Shown here one piece after another: positions 6,001 through 6,663 of a stretch of 6,663 bases of DNA (position 1 is the stretch's first letter; each line of letters starts with the position of its first letter). The stretch spans positions 1 through 6,663 of the forward strand of contig CAKRNI010000140.1 of assembly GCA_934370915.1 (NCBI GenBank). Direction: 5' to 3'. This stretch comes from an uncultured Lachnospiraceae bacterium (GTDB taxonomy: Bacteria; Bacillota; Clostridia; Lachnospirales; Lachnospiraceae). Under the pieces are notes generated by a model. It saw only the letters and a list, made by a program, of their open reading frames with translations, was not told where the DNA came from and did not search any database. Both the position numbers and the translations under genes were made by a program.

Positions 6001-6663
6001 AAGTTCATTAACCTTTTTTGTAACATCTGCCGCAGTGCCATTCCTGTTTGAATTTTCTTTATACCTCCATACCTTACAATCTTTGCCATCCGGTAAACTG
6101 ATATTGCCTAAGTAGCTCCGATTGCCATCATTGAGATTCAGAAGATATTCATCATAAAATGAATCCGCTTCATCTTTTCCAGTATAATACTTCACATGAA
6201 CTGTATAAAGATTCGGTGCGCTGAACGCATAAATCTCAGTGGTTGTCGGATCTTCAGAGACCGGATTTGCGTTATAAACTACGCAGATCGGATTAGATCC
6301 GCCAGTCAGCTCAATATGTTTGATGAGATTCTGATAATTTGAGGTCGATGCCTTGAAAAGTTTCACATACGACTCTTTGGTATTGGCATCCAGCGGAGAG
6401 CTGATCAAAATCTTTTTATCTCCTGTTACCGTTGCCTTTGTAAAATCGATTTCATTTTTCGAATATGCACTTTCGATATGCATAGATTTGAACGGGAAAT
6501 TTCCCTCAACCGTGAAGTTTGCAGTTTCGCTGACATTTATTTCTCGTGCCATATAAACATCGGGCTTATCAGCCCCACCTGTAATCGTTCCGCCTGACAA
6601 GTTGATTTCATTAAGGTGAGCGTGTCTTAAACCATTCACTCCGCCTGTAATCGTTCCACCTTG
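2650..6663 (-). CDS. Giant modular surface protein with Ig-like/MBG modules and wall-binding repeats (5' end outside window)
   Basis: The last 1337 residues are visible. The frame stays open to the right edge, so the GTG at 6637-6639 is not a true start and the signal peptide is not seen. Order by visible residue: GGTITGG repeats at 2-8 and 24-30, as in repetitive beta-helix surface proteins; an FN3-like module at about 240-348; eight further beta modules at 349-1147; a Ser/Gly/Asn/Asp linker at 1148-1190; and aromatic wall-binding repeats at 1191-1337. Module ends are marked by a recurring hydrophobic-x-x-Ala step (Ala at 348, 445, 555, 637, 732, 823, 905, 988 and 1068), giving units of 80-110 residues. 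There is no LPXTG motif or C-terminal membrane helix, so non-covalent attachment to wall polymers is inferred. Such proteins serve as stalks for adhesins or enzymes. The binding or catalytic part, if any, lies outside the window. The gene is convergent with the kinase. Confidence 0.9.
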   Translation of the reverse strand, partial: QGGTITGGVNGLRHAHLNEINLSGGTITGGADKPDVYMAREINVSETANFTVEGNFPFKSMHIESAYSKNEIDFTKATVTGDKKILISSPLDANTKESYVKLFKASTSNYQNLIKHIELTGGSNPICVVYNANPVSEDPTTTEIYAFSAPNLYTVHVKYYTGKDEADSFYDEYLLNLNDGNRSYLGNISLPDGKDCKVWRYKENSNRNGTAADVTKKVNELVNGELYPMSMVSEIELYAGYSVSIDASVSEEDITKESAIIKGNTAGTTVYYTNKSDYQIYTGEELRNAAKSTKTQSDFTPVIVEKDGTFSIPLTGLDPLKEYTYYLVAENSNMDVSDSCAVTFTTKARVLTAADFQIVGDREFTYENNGATHTVTVKPAARNEELFDIDFVVYKMKKGEEYTGSYLQPQAAAGTYGIYVTTKSMKSGIEQAQYLLIGDMTIKKAKFNPMWFNTVDSITYGTEEYESLKPRIKDEYNGVGGPAVTEYGQIEYKLYNDSELTQEVSRNSDGYYDSSPDMNQEYATYYMGVTSTGGDNVEPQKTPVLVGTQITVKRATNTISITSCPDIRYGETPKPELTAADTTGEIKYTYSSTENGEYTDWNEKNKPGTWYVKATVSQSRNYKKAESTPVAFTVSKARLVPSVNTLQSKTYDGGTSAEGTLTLSSADGKTILSEDAAALEAKGTFTWTSEDAGTNTVNVTGIALDSQFGDRYELTTSELSKVSCSGAKIKNAKIQNVSVRQMMELTYNGKEQKPEVAATGSTIGGTAITFRYGLTAEQAADETQALKNAPAFTDAGTYTVYYTASAANHDSVSGSFEIKIKNASITGVDAAGYTGTYDGHSHGIKITLTGKAENGEILYGESEDNCTLTESPVYKNTGSYTVYYTVTKKNFDTISGSATVAITPAQLTVTAESRNVTYKDEPPVYSSTFEGFVNGENTEVLGGTFSYECAYAAGSDVAEYEIIPSGLTAENGNYEITYLPGRLTVVQAKPKFELRNPAELNRAYDAKNTAPETWTDSDGNVTVTIKKGSEILTEAPMNAGTYTVEVHTEAGKNYEAGSQTFSFEIKKAPLSVKAVDQNVTVGDAIPEYTVLYEGFAGTDTADVLNGSLQFTCEYAPDSAAGDYAIQPSGLTSGNYELLFENGTLHAVRRASSGSDDSDNSGGSGSTKNPAATNFGKNVSNSSSSENDAQGIWKRDEKGWWFEFRDGTYPAGEKTSDQNGEKLGWIQKDGTWWAFGSDGYLKSGWAQDNASGKWYLIDENTGMQTSWHYDESDQHWYYLDPASGAMLTGWQFINGKWYYLSKISGAVPLGSMYREIRTPDGYYVDKDGAWDGLETKEK
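3094..3222 (-). other. Low-complexity Ser/Gly/Asn linker of the surface protein
   Basis: Visible residues 1148-1190 are rich in Ser, Gly, Asp and Asn (for example SSGSDDSDNSGGSGS and SNSSSSEND) and lack hydrophobic residues. It is probably a flexible hinge between the last MBG module and the wall-binding repeats. Confidence 0.75.
3223..3456 (-). repeat. MBG-type module, second copy
   Basis: Visible residues 1070-1147 begin LSVKAVDQNVTVGD and contain YEGFAGTDTADVLNG, a Cys in FTCEYA, and the hallmark PSGLTSGNYELLF before the closing strand. It aligns without large gaps to the copy at 3709-3945, including the Cys. The two copies are separated by one different module of about 80 residues. Confidence 0.75.
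3709..3945 (-). repeat. MBG-type module, first copy
   Basis: Visible residues 907-985 begin LTVTAESRNVTYKDEPP and contain FEGFVNGENTEVLGG, YECAYA and PSGLTAENGNYEITYLPG, which closely match the copy at 3223-3456. MBG modules are all-beta repeats common in large secreted proteins of Clostridia and Bacteroidetes, where they are thought to act as spacers. Confidence 0.75.
4480..4752 (-). repeat. YDG-like beta module
   Basis: Visible residues 638-728 carry KTYDGGTSAEGTLTL near the start and a later GDRYELTTSELS. This matches the pattern of YDG modules (K-x-Y-D-G-x-T near the N-terminus), which commonly occur next to MBG modules in bacterial surface proteins. Weaker relatives with YNGK (residue 747 region) and YDGHSHGIKI (residue 837 region) follow in the next two modules. 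Confidence 0.6.
5620..5946 (-). other. Fibronectin type III-like module
   Basis: Visible residues about 240-348 read as an FN3-like fold: a first strand (VSEEDITKESAIIKG), a middle YY strand, then PLTGLDPLKEYTYYLVAEN followed by the closing strand AVTFTTKA. The L-x-P-x-x-x-Y-x-Y-x-V-x-A motif is characteristic of FN3. The loop holding YQIYTGEELRNAAKS is longer than usual. The assignment is by motif only. Confidence 0.5.
6574..6660 (-). repeat. Two copies of a 66-nt repeat encoding GGTITGG
   Basis: GGTITGG is encoded at 6640-6660 and again at 6574-6594, exactly 66 nt (22 residues) apart. The DNA of the two copies is nearly identical, differing only at third codon positions. After the second copy the pattern stops (ADKPDVYMARE). 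These are probably the last units of a longer beta-helix-like array continuing past the right edge. Confidence 0.7.

Overview
The window suggests a mid-GC Gram-positive anaerobe, most likely a clostridial (Lachnospiraceae-type) gut bacterium. The grounds are AGGAG-type ribosome binding sites, TATAAT-like -10 boxes, a GHKL-family sensor kinase, and a very large modular surface protein ending in choline/glucan-binding-type aromatic repeats instead of an LPXTG anchor. Species cannot be told from this stretch.

Layout. (1) Positions 1-716, minus strand: the N-terminal two thirds of an iron-containing alcohol dehydrogenase related to glycerol dehydrogenase, running off the left edge. (2) Positions 717-1011: a divergent intergenic region with an extended -10 promoter in each direction, an A-tract/T-tract hairpin between them, and several short direct and inverted repeats that could be operators. 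(3) Positions 1012-2346, plus strand: a complete seven-helix GHKL sensor histidine kinase with no response regulator beside it. (4) Positions 2343-2555, plus strand: a 70-codon membrane-protein ORF overlapping the kinase stop codon as ATGA. It looks like the C-terminal end of a permease, so it is either a remnant or a translationally coupled small protein. (5) Positions 2597-2640: a strong intrinsic terminator ending the plus-strand unit. (6) Positions 2650-6663, minus strand and convergent: the C-terminal 1337 residues of a giant surface protein that runs off the right edge. Its order from the visible N-terminal side is a 22-residue GGTITGG repeat, an FN3-like module, eight roughly 80-110-residue beta modules including a YDG-like and two MBG-type domains, a Ser/Gly/Asn linker, and six aromatic wall-binding repeats.

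Working together. The kinase and the dehydrogenase share a divergent control region, and the kinase unit and the surface protein converge on one hairpin. Nothing in the sequence ties the kinase signal to either neighbour. No RNA genes, CRISPR arrays or insertion sequences were seen. The points most worth checking are the kinase/permease-tail junction, the base-composition mosaic within the surface protein gene, and the replaced substrate motif in the dehydrogenase.
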